Of a stretch of 64,000 nucleotides of DNA, positions 11,010-22,389 are shown one piece after another. The DNA comes from Nepenthes gracilis. Its lineage: Eukaryota > Streptophyta > Magnoliopsida > Caryophyllales > Nepenthaceae. Each line of letters starts with the position of its first letter. Position 1 is the first letter of the stretch. Below the pieces are notes generated by a model. It did no database searches, was not told the origin of the DNA, and was given only the letters and a program-made list of their open reading frames with translations. A program made the translations under genes and the position numbers. Location of the stretch: the NCBI GenBank assembly GCA_033239525.1, contig BSYO01000015.1, positions 17,855,713 through 17,919,712 of the forward strand, in the 5' to 3' direction.

Positions 11010-14000
11010 TCAGCTCTTTTTGCTTGTTTCCTTGCAATCCTTGGGCATCAAGCCCATCTCCTGCATTTGATGTTCTATTGATACTAGGCCAGTCTCTTCA
11101 AGAAATCTGCAGAAATGCAAACACATTTTCTGAGACAACTAAAATTAAGAGGAATTTATGTTTGGGAGTACCCATCACAATTGCAAACACACTGAAAATA
11201 AGCCAGAATTATATTCCACTGCAATTGCCTTTCTAAGTCTGATCAAGGGGCAGCCCAGTGGCAAAATTTCATTTACATATAAGTATGCAGGCTTATCTTA
11301 TATTATATAAAAGACCGTTTCTATAATTTGAACTTGTACTACTAGGTCACATAGCAACAATTCTATTATAATGCAAAAACTCCTAATCAAACCCACAGCC
11401 AACATCCACAATCCCACAAGTTGTACAGATTAACACCGTAAATTAAAGATAGTGGAGTCGCCACATTTTGTTAGTTAAATACTGCAAATAACTTCGGTTG
11501 TGCAAACATTCATAGCTACCCATTTATCGCCATTATCAGAGTTCTTTGTCAATTTTCATTAGTAATTCCATATGAACACATTGACATGAAGCAGAGGGAA
11601 GTATTCCTCCTTCAAATGAAAAGAAGCTGTGGCAGGGAAAAGAAAGAAAAAGGGTTACCCTCCATATGCAAATCCTCAGTGTTACCCATTATCAAGGTTG
11701 GGTTAATTTTAGGCTCTTTTGCAGCAACTTGAACAATGAAGCATTCAGCTGAAATGTACAGTTAAGTATAGCTAAAAAGGAGCTGAAAAACAAGCCAAAA
11801 ACAGAGTCCATATAAATCCGGATAATACTAGAATTTAAGGAATATCATACCATCCCCGTGGAAGGATGCCATCCAACAGATGAAACATGACATTTTAACA
11901 GTACGTAATAAATCTTGCTTTGTAACAAATATGTCTAATTTCAGGGGGGGGGGGGAGAGATAATCACATTTTATCAAATGAAAAACACAAAAAGGAATAA
12001 GGCAAATTGAAGGTCATACTGTTTGTGAAGGACTTTGTATGTTCAATTCAGAAGCCTAAAAAAATAGAGATTTGAGAGAACAAAAACACCAAGTCTAGCT
12101 CAATTTTGCAATCAGTCACACAACTCTTGCTCGGTAGCCTGTTTAGAGCCATTAAACAATGTTTGTTCGGCAAAACTTTTGAAATGGATTTTTAAAAAAG
12201 TTATGTGTTGAATATCTTTCAAACAAATTTCATAGAAAACTGATTGATCTTCCCTGTAAATTGCTCTAGATATTTACCGAGTTTAAAATTTGGATCTTTT
12301 ATAAGCACCCAAAAGTCAGGCTAGAAGCTACGAAAAAAAAGTTTTCCCAAAAATACTTTTCAAGATTAAAAAACAAACAAACATCCCAACATATATAAAT
12401 AATGGATCGTTTGGACAACTTTTATGGAATTCGGGAGAAATCTAACATATTTGGCCAAAAAAAGGGCTTCTGAAGGCAGGCACAAGGGAAATCAAACAAA
12501 TTTGGACTTCGACTTGTTCATTCTATTTGGTACAGAAATTGGACTAGCCCAATCCATCAGCCCAATAAGTCTACGGTTAATAAGCCCAAAAGGCAAGAAG
12601 TATTGTCCAGTCCAATAGGCTCAAGCTCAAAGAACTCGGCATCCAACCTTAACTCAGCTTTGGTCAAAATAAATCAATATCTGACAGGCAGCCGGGTGAT
12701 TGTAAAGAGGAATACAAACCGAACTAGGTTAAATGCCCGATTGGATGCATATTCGAATGTCCAGACAAGTGGTTCATCAGGCCAAGCAATTTGTATACTC
12801 AATAGATAGCCCAAACAATAGTCTCCAAAATGGCCAATGTCAACTGCTCATCATTATCCATTTAATATTTAGGTGTTAATCGCATTCAATCAACCTCACA
12901 ATCAGAATTTGCATAATGACAGCTGAACTAATCAATTGCCAATTGACCTAACCACTTCAATCATGACCATTTATTCTTATTTAGAAAACCGTCATCAATT
13001 GATAATATGACTATAAATACATTTTACTTCCCCCAAACAAGGGGATGGATTCCAAAAAACAAGGAATAGAATAAAGCCATCTAACACACTTCTTCTTTCA
13101 CAAGACACGAAGCTAAGTCCTCCATCTCTCTCTCATCCTCTCAATCTCTCTCATATTCCGAATTTTTAGAAAGTTTATTCCCGTCGACTACAAGACCCAT
13201 GGGCTTTCCCATGCAGATGGGAAAGGAGACGAACCGTGGTAATCTTAGCAACAGGGCTGAACGTCTCCTCCCCATATTTAAGAGTGAACCTCTTTGCCAC
13301 TAAGCGAGCACTGGACCCTTCCTGTCAACCCCTTTCTTTCTTTATAAAATCCGGATTTTGATTTGCAAGTCTTAGAGATGAGCCCGCCCAACACTTTCTT
13401 CTTATTCATTATCCATCCATCCCACTTGATGTGTGTGTGTGTGTTTTTAAATCCAATGTTTACCAATGAGAATTCAAATAGTCAAAGACGCTGTTAGTTA
13501 CTGCGGATCGGGTCTAAGGCTCTGTGACTAACAGCGCTATTTCTGGAACACTGTAAAACCGTTTATTCTCCTTTCTTGGTCTTTCAGTCTTTTTAAGGCT
13601 CCATACAGTATAGAAGTGGTGAGATAAAGCTGGTAATTTACCATTGTAAACAAGAGTATACGTATAATAGGTGGTAAGTCTTATACAGTCTTTGTCTCTT
13701 TTAAGAGACAGATCGCTTCTAGCGGAGTCAGCCTTTAATGGATAATGATAGGAAGATCAAAGATTGCACATCGAAGTCTAAGCGTGCTTTGCTTGCTTTG
13801 CGCACTGACACAGCAGAATTAGAATCCGGTGGCTCAGATGAGGGCACATGGACAATCGAGCCAACTATCGAAGGATGTTTTCTCTCATAATATCCTTCCT
13901 AAAGAAAGTAACCAAGGAAGTGCTCACTCACCGGCTGCTCCAAACATTGAAGTCTTAGCCACTCAACTACAAGGCATGTCAAAGATGTTGAGGTCTCTCT

Positions 14001-17000
14001 TGAATAGATTTGAGGACCAAACCCATCAGAGATGCTCCACTCGCAAGCTTCAATCTCAAAGAAAAGATCAAAATGTAAAAAAAACGCTTCAAGGGGTAGC
14101 CACTTTCAACCAAAGATGCCCGTGGCACCTGAGGCTCAAAACTGAATTGTTCCCTTCAAGCTAAAAGGCCGTCTCAACTACAAGATTAGAGAGGAGAGCC
14201 TAGAGCGACGGAATTCTCAGTACACTTGGGATTCCGGGCACTATTCCATCTGAGAGGAAGGGTCATGCAGCAACATGCCCCGAACCCTTTTGGCTAGGTA
14301 GATATCAGGCGTATTTGTCAATCATTCAGAATTGAGAATATTTCTTAATGTAAAAAAAATCGCCTCCAAAAATGAAATAGATGAGTGTATTAAGAGGATA
14401 GAGCAATGGGTATTCCGAGGAAGCTCTACTGGTCAGATACTCTAACTGGGTTGTATAATATTTACCTCAGAAATAAAGAGGCATAGAGTCCCCACATAAG
14501 TTCAAAATGCCCATATTAGAGCCGTATGACAGAAGTACTTATTCAATAGATCATATGGCCCACCTCTGCACCCTGTTTAGCTTCCAAAATTGGGATAATG
14601 TCACACTGTACTTCTATTTTCCTTTAACTTTACAAAAGATGCGAGAATTTAATACTACAAGCTAAGATTGAATTCTATTTGGACAATTTAGGAACCGGCC
14701 AACTGGCCAACCAGATCCTGTCCCATTTCGCCTCCAACCAGAGGGAAGAAAAACAATCCTGATATCTGGTTAGGATTAGATAGGCTCCTAATGAGAACTT
14801 AAAGCGTTTTCTAACTTGATTCAATGCAAATGCCAGAGGCATCTCGAAGCTCACTAATGAGGAGAAATTGAATGTATAAATGGTGACTATTTAATCAGGC
14901 GACCTTTTCAAGTCGGTTTAGTAAAACCCCAAGACATTTTTAGAGGTAGAAGCCATCACAAAGGCCTACATTGCAGCAGAAAAGGTGAACGACACCAAAA
15001 GGCCAGAATACCCAACCTATGAACAGCATTTGGGATAGACCAAGGGATGTAAAAGGAGAAACATCAATAACCACCCCGCTACCAAACTAATCAAGAATAC
15101 GAAGGGAGGAAACCAGTCAAAATACTACCCCTACCATTAAACTCCGAAGCACAATACCAAGGATTGTCGAATGCTTCAAAAAGAGATTGAGGCTTTCTCC
15201 AAAAAGGATATCTTCAAAAATATCTGTAGAATCCTAGGGCTGCCTCAAACAAATCCAAGGATGACAAAGAGCCACCCAAGCAACCATGCAATTGAGTAGT
15301 AGTAGGGGTCTTCAATATGGTATTTACCAGACCTACCAGNCGCGACAGTTCAAGATCATCCAAATGAAGCTTTTTCCTACAAGAGATAAAAGTTTAGGGT
15401 AGTAAAAGAATGTATTAATTTTAATGATGACAATATAACACATTTAATCACCCCTATTCCGACCCTCTTGTGATATATGTACTTGTTTTATATGAAATTA
15501 AGGACTACCAACTGAAATAAGTCTTCATTGATAATGAAAACTCATGAAATATTCACTATTTTGATACGTTTATTAAATTAGAATTAAAATGTAATTACAT
15601 GAATCCATCAGACGGACCGCTATAGGGGCTGGATAACGAATTGCTCCAAGTTAAGAAAATCGTACGACTAGAAGTTACGATAGGGGCACACCGTAAGATG
15701 GCCTCTCATCAATGAACTTTTTTGGCAGTAGATTTTCTCTCAATTTATAATGCCAAAATGGGTTGACCATGCCTAACGATCTTCAGAGCGGTTAACTCCA
15801 TCCCGCATCTAAAAATGATGTTCTTGACTGGATTCGAAGTCAAAAAAGTTAAAAGAGACTAGGCCACCGGATGAAATTGTTACTTAACACAAATTAATGG
15901 CCGAACTCTTCCATAACCAATAGGAGAATTCAACCTTTGGAATGAGGCCTTCCTTCTGCAGACTCAACCCGGTGAGTCACCGTTTCAGATCCCTTTGATT
16001 CAATGGACCTAAACAAATATGTGTAGATAGGGTCTTCCCTAGATCAAGATTTGAAGAAAATTTGATAGATTATTTGTGGAGCAATGCCAACATCTTTGCC
16101 TAGATATCGGTGGATTTGCTAGAAATTTTGATAGAAATGATTGCTCAAAAGTTGAGCCTTGTCCCTAAGAGCAATCCTATCAAGCAGAAAGGGCAAAACT
16201 ACTCCATAGAAACGCCCACAGCCATTCAAGAAGTGAAAAAATTAACGACGTTAGCTTCACCAGGGAAGTCAATTACCCAAATTGGTTATCCAATATTGTC
16301 TCAGTAAAAAATAGCAATGGGAAATGGAGGACGTGTGCCAACTTCACATATGTGAATAAAATATATCCAAAAGATCGTTTTCCATTCCTAATGATTGACC
16401 AGTTGGTAGATTCAAAATCCGTGCACTAGTTACTGAGTTTTATAGATACTTATTTAGGATACAATCAAATCCAAATAAACCTAGAAGATTAAAAAAATAA
16501 CCTTATTTATGATTGACCAGGAAACTTACTACTACAAAGTGATATCATTTAGTTTGAAGAATGCTAATACTACATATCAGAGGCTTGTCAACAAAATGTT
16601 TGAGCAAAAGATCGAAAAAAATATGCAAGTGTACATTGACAACATACTTGTCAATAGCAAACTTGTCGAAGACCATATTAAAGATTTGGCAAAGACATTC
16701 GACGTACTCAGAACATACCAAATAAAGTTAAATTTGACCAAGTCTTTGAGGTAGCTTCCGATAAATTTTTGGATTTCATAATCTATTAATGTGAGATAGA
16801 GGCTAACCTGGAGAAGATTGAGGCCGTTATGGATGTGGAGCCTCCTGAAACAACCAAAAATATCTAAAAGCTGACCGGACAACTTAGAGCTCTATCCCAA
16901 TTCATGGCCAAGCTAGTTGAAAATTACTTGCCATTTTTCAAAGCATTGAGTGGAGGAAAGGCAAATCATTTCTGAGAGGACGGATAAGTGCTAACCAACT

Positions 17001-20000
17001 TTCTGGGACTTGAAGGAATACATCTTCTCTTGCTGACTCATCCTAAGGAGGATGAAGATCTTTATCTTTACCTAACCATTTCAAAAATAGCTCTTAGTGC
17101 CATTCTGGTCAGGAAAATATGAGGAATACAGCAACTAGTGTAGTATGTCAGCAACATCTAAGTCAACTCAAAGGCTCAATATTTCCGAATAAAAAAGGCT
17201 ACTTTAGCCTTAATTTTATCGCAAGGAAGCTCCGACTATATTTCTATGCTCATAAAATTGTGGTTCTAATAGATCAACCCCTTAAAAGGATTCTACAGAA
17301 ATAAAAAGTATTCAGATGCCTAATCGAGTGGTCAATTTAGTTAGGTGAGTTCGACATAGTGTTTCGGCCTTGACCCTCTATAAAGTGTCAGACCCTCGTG
17401 GACTTTATTGTCGAAACAACTCTAATCTCAGATGAGACTGTCGAAGAATCCTTAGAGACTACACTTGATACATCACCACCTAGGTGAACACTCTATGTAA
17501 ATGGGGCCTCTTTTCAAACTAGTAGCAAAACTAAAATAATCTTGACATTACCCAAAGGGACTGAGATAAGATACTCAATCACATTTGAGTTCCCAACAAT
17601 CAAGAAAAAAGCTTATATTTTTGTTAACTGAACTGGAATAGGCTAAATTCATATTAGTCTAATTGTTCGACCACACCCAGATAGCACCAATCCTTCAGTT
17701 CTTCATGGAATCGAAATTTCCTCTGCTTTTCAAGGAGTCCAAAAAATCCGATCATTTTTTTGATTGAAACAAAAAATGATTTTTACCGTCTTGGCATCCA
17801 TTGTAAGCTCATGGCACCGGGAAAAAAAAAACAAAAAAAAACAAGGCCACCAAGTACTAGATGACATTTGGATAGAGCCGCGTGATAGGAATCTCCAAGG
17901 CTTCCATAATCTTTGCAATTTTCCAGACTATTGGGATGTGGAGTATGTTCTTCAAGTGAGTCTCATAGATGGCAATGAAGCCACAATGAGGAGACGATGC
18001 CCTCTCATTCAAGGAGAAAACAACACGCAGAATGGAAATCGGAATGCCATACTTGTCATAGATATCTAATATATCAAATAATGATAAAGATGAAGCAATA
18101 TCGAAAACATTCCAAAGAGGCGAGCCTTCAATTCTATGTGGAGCCATTGATGATGACAAGAGGAAAGATTGCAAAACTGTGAAGATTTAGGGTTTGAATT
18201 CATTTCAAGAAAGCATATAGGTAAGAGAAAAGCTTGACCCGAATTTAAATGGAACGAAGGAAAACATCAGAATTTAAAAAAACGGTTGAAGTTTGGAGAC
18301 AATGCGTTTTAAGAAAAACATTGATTCAAATGATGTGTCTTTTTCTTGAACCTCACATATTAAAACATGTTTCCCCCTCCATTTAAAACAATTAAAATGT
18401 TACATATCAATAACCGGCAAAAAAGAAATTCCAAGTGATGTGCCACATGTCTCAAAAAGAAGAACACTGTCTAACGCAGCATTAAATATGCTATCGGCAG
18501 GTCATCTTAGTCACAAGAGTCATCATGATGTTGATGACATTCTAATTTCCGTTCAACCAACTGTTCGAATGCAACAAAATAAAAATTTGACTAGTCCCAA
18601 GAGATGAATTGGTTAAACTCTTAAAATTTCAGTTTGGTTTGCTTGAGGGCCCTAATTTGTCAGAAGGCCAAATTGCTAGATTTTATTAAAATTAAAAATT
18701 AATTTCCAAATTATCAATCGACATACTCTCAAGCCTCAAGACTAAAAATTAAGGAATTTTCATCTGAATTTATCAATAAATCAAAACTTTTGGTGACTTT
18801 ACATTTCTACATTGATGCACACAAGTCCAAATACGAAAGGAATAGATTAAATAATATAATCCGAACACAAAAATAAAAATATTAACTTTTTCTTAATTCT
18901 TGGAAACAATAATATACACAATGCATTTCAAGATGAAAACACTGAACCAATCAGCTTATGTAAAAAAGAAAAAAAAATCAGGGTGATGATCATCACCAGT
19001 AGCAAAAGAATCATCTTGCCTTGCTCCATCAGTAGCTTGTCCAAATGAAGAGAGAATAAGAGTAACACCCAGCCTGGTGACTCTTGCTAACTAATGCTAG
19101 GCAACTAGATGTTCATGGTGAATGCATCCTAGCCCATATGCTAGTCCCATAAAATACAAACATAGGTGCCAAAATGCACCCAGAAACATAAAGTTCTCCA
19201 ACTGATTACTCAAGCAGAAAACCAATCTCGTTGGCGATGCTACGTAAAAGAGGGAGATCAAGACAACTTCTCCTCTATAAGAAGCAAACCAAGACGGGTT
19301 TCATCACTAACAAATGGCAGAACACCGTAGCAACAAGATCATCACTTTTCTATTCAAAATCAAAGATCCACTAAGTAAGGAAAGACTTGAAAGTTCCAGC
19401 CAACTCCAACTGCTAAGGCATGGAAATTAGATGACGAAGGTAGAATAAGAAATCTGCTCCTTTATAGACAAAACTTAGCCTAGAATGAAGTGTTTTGAAA
19501 GAAAGGCATACTGTCAATAGTTAAGGAATCTCTATCAAAGCCACATGTAGCAAGATTTGATTGACGCGCAACCAATCAACAATAGCTATTCACAAGTCCC
19601 TTGGGAAGAAACACTTGAGCAGTTCAAAGGCTGGGCTGATTTGATCCTTCTTTCATGCATCCTTAAAACTTGAATTCAACCTCCATGCATTGAGGACTAG
19701 TCTTGAATACAGTATCAATTGGACTAGCTCAATCCATCCACCCAACGAGGCCATAGTTAATAAGCCTAGACAGTAAAAAGTATTGTCCGGTCCAATAGGT
19801 CCAAGCTCAAAGAACTCGACATCTAGTCTTGACCTAACTCTAGATAGAAAAAATCAAAATCTAGTAGGCAGCTGGGTGGTTATAAAGCAAAATACAAATC
19901 TGACAAAATTATATACCCAAATGGCTTCATATCCAAATGTCCACCCAAGTGGTCAATCCAACTGAACAGTTCATCTGACTGAACAATTTGAATAATTAGC

Positions 20001-21184
20001 AATTAGCCTAGGTGAGGGTCTCTGAACTGGCCAACATCAATTCCTTATTAGTATCTGTTAATATTTAAGCATTAACCACCTTCGGTCAACCTCATAATTA
20101 AAACGTGCATAATGACAGTTAAACTAATCTATTTTCAAATGACCTGACCACTTAGATCGTAGCTGGTTAACCCTCATCAAGAAACCCCCATCAATTGACA
20201 ACATGATTATAAATACACCTCACTTAAACCCCCATCAATTGACAACATGATTATAAATACACGTCACTTTTCCTAAAGAGGGGGACGAACTCTGGAAAAC
20301 AATGAACAGAGTATAGCCCTTTAACATATTTGTTCTTCCACAAGATATAGAGCTAAGTCCTCCATCCCTCTCTCATCTTCTCAATCTCTCCCATATTTTG
20401 AATTTTTAGAATGTTGACTTACTTGAATGTCAGATAATATATCAGGAAATGAGTCCTGATTCCTTTAAAGTTCTTATTTGCTATTGTGGTGTACAGGGTC
20501 TAACTAGAATGTCGATAACCCAACTAGAGTTTATTCAAATCATAATTCAAATTCCAGTCACGCATCACATTCTAAAGATCATTGCACACATCTTAATTTT
20601 TAGAATCCTAAATCTGTCTAATCCAACAATTTGCTGTCAAAAGAACTCGAATCACTGCTCTTTCAGTTATGGAGTGATACGCAAGCTACACCAGCTTGGC
20701 ATATCTCTCGCATCTTAACAATTGCCAAAGTAGCATCTTATGGAGGAAATTACCTGCTCATAAGAAAGAAAAGAACGAGAGCGATGAGAACAAGGAACCC
20801 AATGTGAAGTATCAAAGCAATGTCACTTCTAGTGAACGCTAAGGCGAGCATGGCAATGAGGCATAGACCCAACACCAGAAGTATGAACTTCAGAGTATTC
20901 CAAGTTGGACCCTGGATAAAGATTTTACAAAAAAACAAATTCAAAAATAAACAAGAAAAATAGTATAAATTAGTTTAGTTAATTCATGTATAAAACAGTA
21001 TCTAAGAATAGAAATGCAAGAGAAGAAGATCGAGGTAATGGACGGACATTAACACCAGGGGCGAAAGCACCCAGAAGAACTGCTTTTGCTGACGATACGT
21101 CTTCAATCTCAGATTTTCGTTGTTCTTGCTGCCCGTCCATTGTTGATTATGAGATGTGAATTCAAGTTTTACGGAACGAATCAT
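11010..21184 (-). CDS. Small conserved three-helix membrane protein, split by a ~9.6-kb intron
   Basis: Three coding exons on the minus strand: start codon at 21184 with frame open to about 21005, then 20754-20911 and 11010-11106. The exon 20754-20911 to 11010-11106 join is well supported: AG|GTAATT donor, TGCAG acceptor, and a phase giving one arginine codon across the junction. The product is about 144 residues. A hydrophilic N terminus is followed by hydrophobic segments at about 37-57, 68-86 and 91-111, then a polar tail containing GLVSIEHQMQEMGL and ending KETSKKS. I cannot name the function; it looks like an integral membrane protein. The first intron lacks an obvious GT donor: the frame reaches TAG just after HFYS, although the next exon has a good acceptor (ATCCAG|GGTCCAAC). 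The second intron holds a decayed Gypsy element. Its place next to SMG7L and MUCI70 may correspond to Arabidopsis At1g28250, from memory and unverified. Confidence 0.65.
12130..12400. repeat. Dispersed MITE-like repeat, second copy near 61011
   Basis: From GCCTGTTTAG (about 12138) this stretch resembles about 61011-61200 in the same orientation, sharing TTTTGAAAT-type words, GAAAACTGATTGA and a pyrimidine-rich tail. Weak inverted similarity between the two ends of this copy (TGTTTGTT... and its complement) suggests a short non-autonomous DNA element. The identity is low and the borders are uncertain. Confidence 0.35.
12531..13165 (+). repeat. 5' LTR of the intronic Gypsy element, truncated
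   Basis: It aligns in order with 19716-20430, sharing TTGGACTAGC(C/T)CAATCCATC at the start, AGTATTGTCC, AGGCAGC(C/T)GGGTG, a CTATAAATAC TATA box near 13011 and TCCTCCATC(T/C)CTCTCTCATC near the end. Similarity stops at about 13165. The U5 part visible in the other LTR (about 20415-20560) has no counterpart here, so the copy is truncated or interrupted. Confidence 0.7.
13829..15260 (+). pseudogene. gag remnant of the intronic Gypsy element
   Basis: An open stretch of 111 residues (13829-14164) contains a segment on ATQLQGMSKMLRSLLNRFED. Frame-broken pieces to about 15050 still resemble Tat gag proteins (for example LKRFLT, NEEEKL-like and AYIAAEKVND). Several stops and frameshifts rule out function. 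In the family, gag forms the virus-like particle core. Confidence 0.6.
15400..17700 (+). pseudogene. pol remnant: protease, reverse transcriptase, two RNase H segments
   Basis: A degraded aspartic-protease region carries VFIDN near 15520 and DFLSIYNAK near 15730. Reverse transcriptase spans about 16080-16780, with a clean open segment at 16509-16754 holding ETYYYKVISFSLKNA and the YIDN form of the catalytic YxDD box (residues QVYIDNILV), so a catalytic Asp is replaced by Asn. A first RNase H remnant lies at about 16980-17390. A second begins near 17486 with TLYVNGAS and ends by 17700. The frame is broken repeatedly and no zinc-finger or DDE integrase follows. Confidence 0.75.
17730..18230 (-). 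pseudogene. Antisense additional ORF of the Gypsy element (Transposase_28-like)
   Basis: On the strand opposite to gag-pol, a 105-residue open frame (17857-18174) reads SPHCGFIAIYETHLKN, then IPIVWKIAKIMEALEIPITRLYPN. This pattern resembles the plant 'putative gypsy type transposon' domain (Pfam PF04195), where a hydrophobic segment is followed by a Q/R-L-x-PN motif. Such frames are known in antisense in maize Grande and related Tat elements; their role is unknown. It is truncated and decayed here. The family assignment is by eye. Confidence 0.5.
19716..20560 (+). repeat. 3' LTR of the intronic Gypsy element
   Basis: It aligns with 12531-13165 and then continues to about 20560. The continuation (TTGACTTACTTGAATGTC, then TTCTTATTTGCTATTG and CAGGGTCTAAC) matches in pattern the U5 of the 34-46 kb element's LTRs (GACTTGAGCGTCGGAGTG, then CTTGTTTGTTGTTTGTG). 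This places the 3' end near 20560, but no clear CA terminus or target duplication could be fixed. Confidence 0.6.
20182..20269 (+). repeat. 44-bp tandem duplication covering the LTR TATA box
   Basis: Two nearly identical 44-bp units start at 20182 and 20226. Each contains CCCCCATCAATTGACAACAT and a TATAAATAC TATA box, and they differ at one visible base near the end. The matching site in the 5' LTR (about 12985-13028) has one unit, so the duplication arose after insertion or in the parent 3' LTR. Confidence 0.85.
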
Positions 21185-22389
21185 CGGAGCGAGAATGAGG
21201 CATTGGCAACTGACGCGCCAAGGTAACTAGGGCTCCGGTTTAACGATGGCGCAAATGGCTGAAAAACAATACATTAAAAAATATATATTATATTTAAATT
21301 TATTTTTAGTTTTATTTTATGTATACATAATTATTAAAATTATTATATTTTGGTGAGACGTAAAAAGTACATGTGCTATTAAAATAAATTTGATATATAT
21401 CTAAAATTTAGATTATTATATAAATTAAAAAATCAGGTAAGATTTTTAATTAATTTAAAAAAATATTATCCTAATCTTCATAATTATAAATTCTGATCTT
21501 ATATACTAAAATAATTTAACAATAGATAAAAGATATATAAAACTTACTTTTTAATATAACCTCAAACACTTAATTCAATAATTTTTTTTAAAAAAAAAAA
21601 ATTATCCGTCAATTATATATAACTATTCGTCAAGATTATATATTTCATTTATTATTTTACAAAGTCATTATATATCTCGATCATTCATATTTAAGATCAT
21701 CTCAGCTACTTAGCTAAATCTTCAACGAAGTTACCTTTTAAATTAGTTTCATGCCTAGATGATCAACTTAAATCCAAATCACATCGGATCATCTTTATTT
21801 AAACCATACCCAACATACTTAAATTATCCCATCAAACAAAATTACAAAATTTTATTTAAATATCATATGTTTTTATATCAATATTAATTATTAAAAATAT
21901 ATATAAACTGTGTGAAATTCACTTGATCATAAAAACATATAATTTTCATATGTCTTTTAACCATAAAAATAATTACATTTTTGGCATATAATATAACTTT
22001 TTAGTGCATAGATAATCATGGGATAGTTTTATAGATTAATCCAGTTCAATCTAAAAATCAATTAATGCAAAAATAACAATGAATTAAACATGATAAAAAT
22101 AAATATTATTAAACAGTGCTATTTGAAAATTCAAATAACATAATAAAAAACATCACAAAAATAAAAATAAAATCTACTGTCAACCAAAAATACACAAATT
22201 CAGCACCAACAAATCCTAATTCCAACTCTCCTTTTAATCACTCTATACACCGGTCTGGAAAACTCAATGACATGCAGATCGTCGTCTAAATAAACAAAAA
22301 TATGAGTATCAACTCTTTTATTGACCGCACGATCAAAAGATTTGTAAAAATCTTAACGTAATGGTAGGGGTGTTATTCTATGACCTGAT
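21185..22389. other. Promoter side of the small membrane-protein gene and AT-rich spacer
   Basis: The first hundred bases upstream of 21184 should hold the leader and promoter of the minus-strand small membrane-protein gene. The rest, to the LTR at 22390, is very AT-rich with no coding frame, RNA gene or clear repeat that I can recognise. Confidence 0.5.

Larger units (their letters stand above)
12531..20560 (+). mobile_element. Decayed Tat-lineage Ty3/Gypsy retrotransposon in the small membrane-protein gene intron
   Basis: Two diverged LTRs (about 12531-13165 and 19716-20560) flank gag, protease, reverse transcriptase and two RNase H remnants in plus orientation, plus a frame on the opposite strand. 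Two RNase H segments and an antisense extra frame are typical of the Tat (Ogre/Retand/Grande) lineage. I find no integrase remnant between the second RNase H and the antisense frame. Many stops and frameshifts and a strong drift to A/T indicate an old insertion. The outer borders are approximate and I could not find target duplications. One ambiguous base (n) is present near 15340. Confidence 0.75.
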
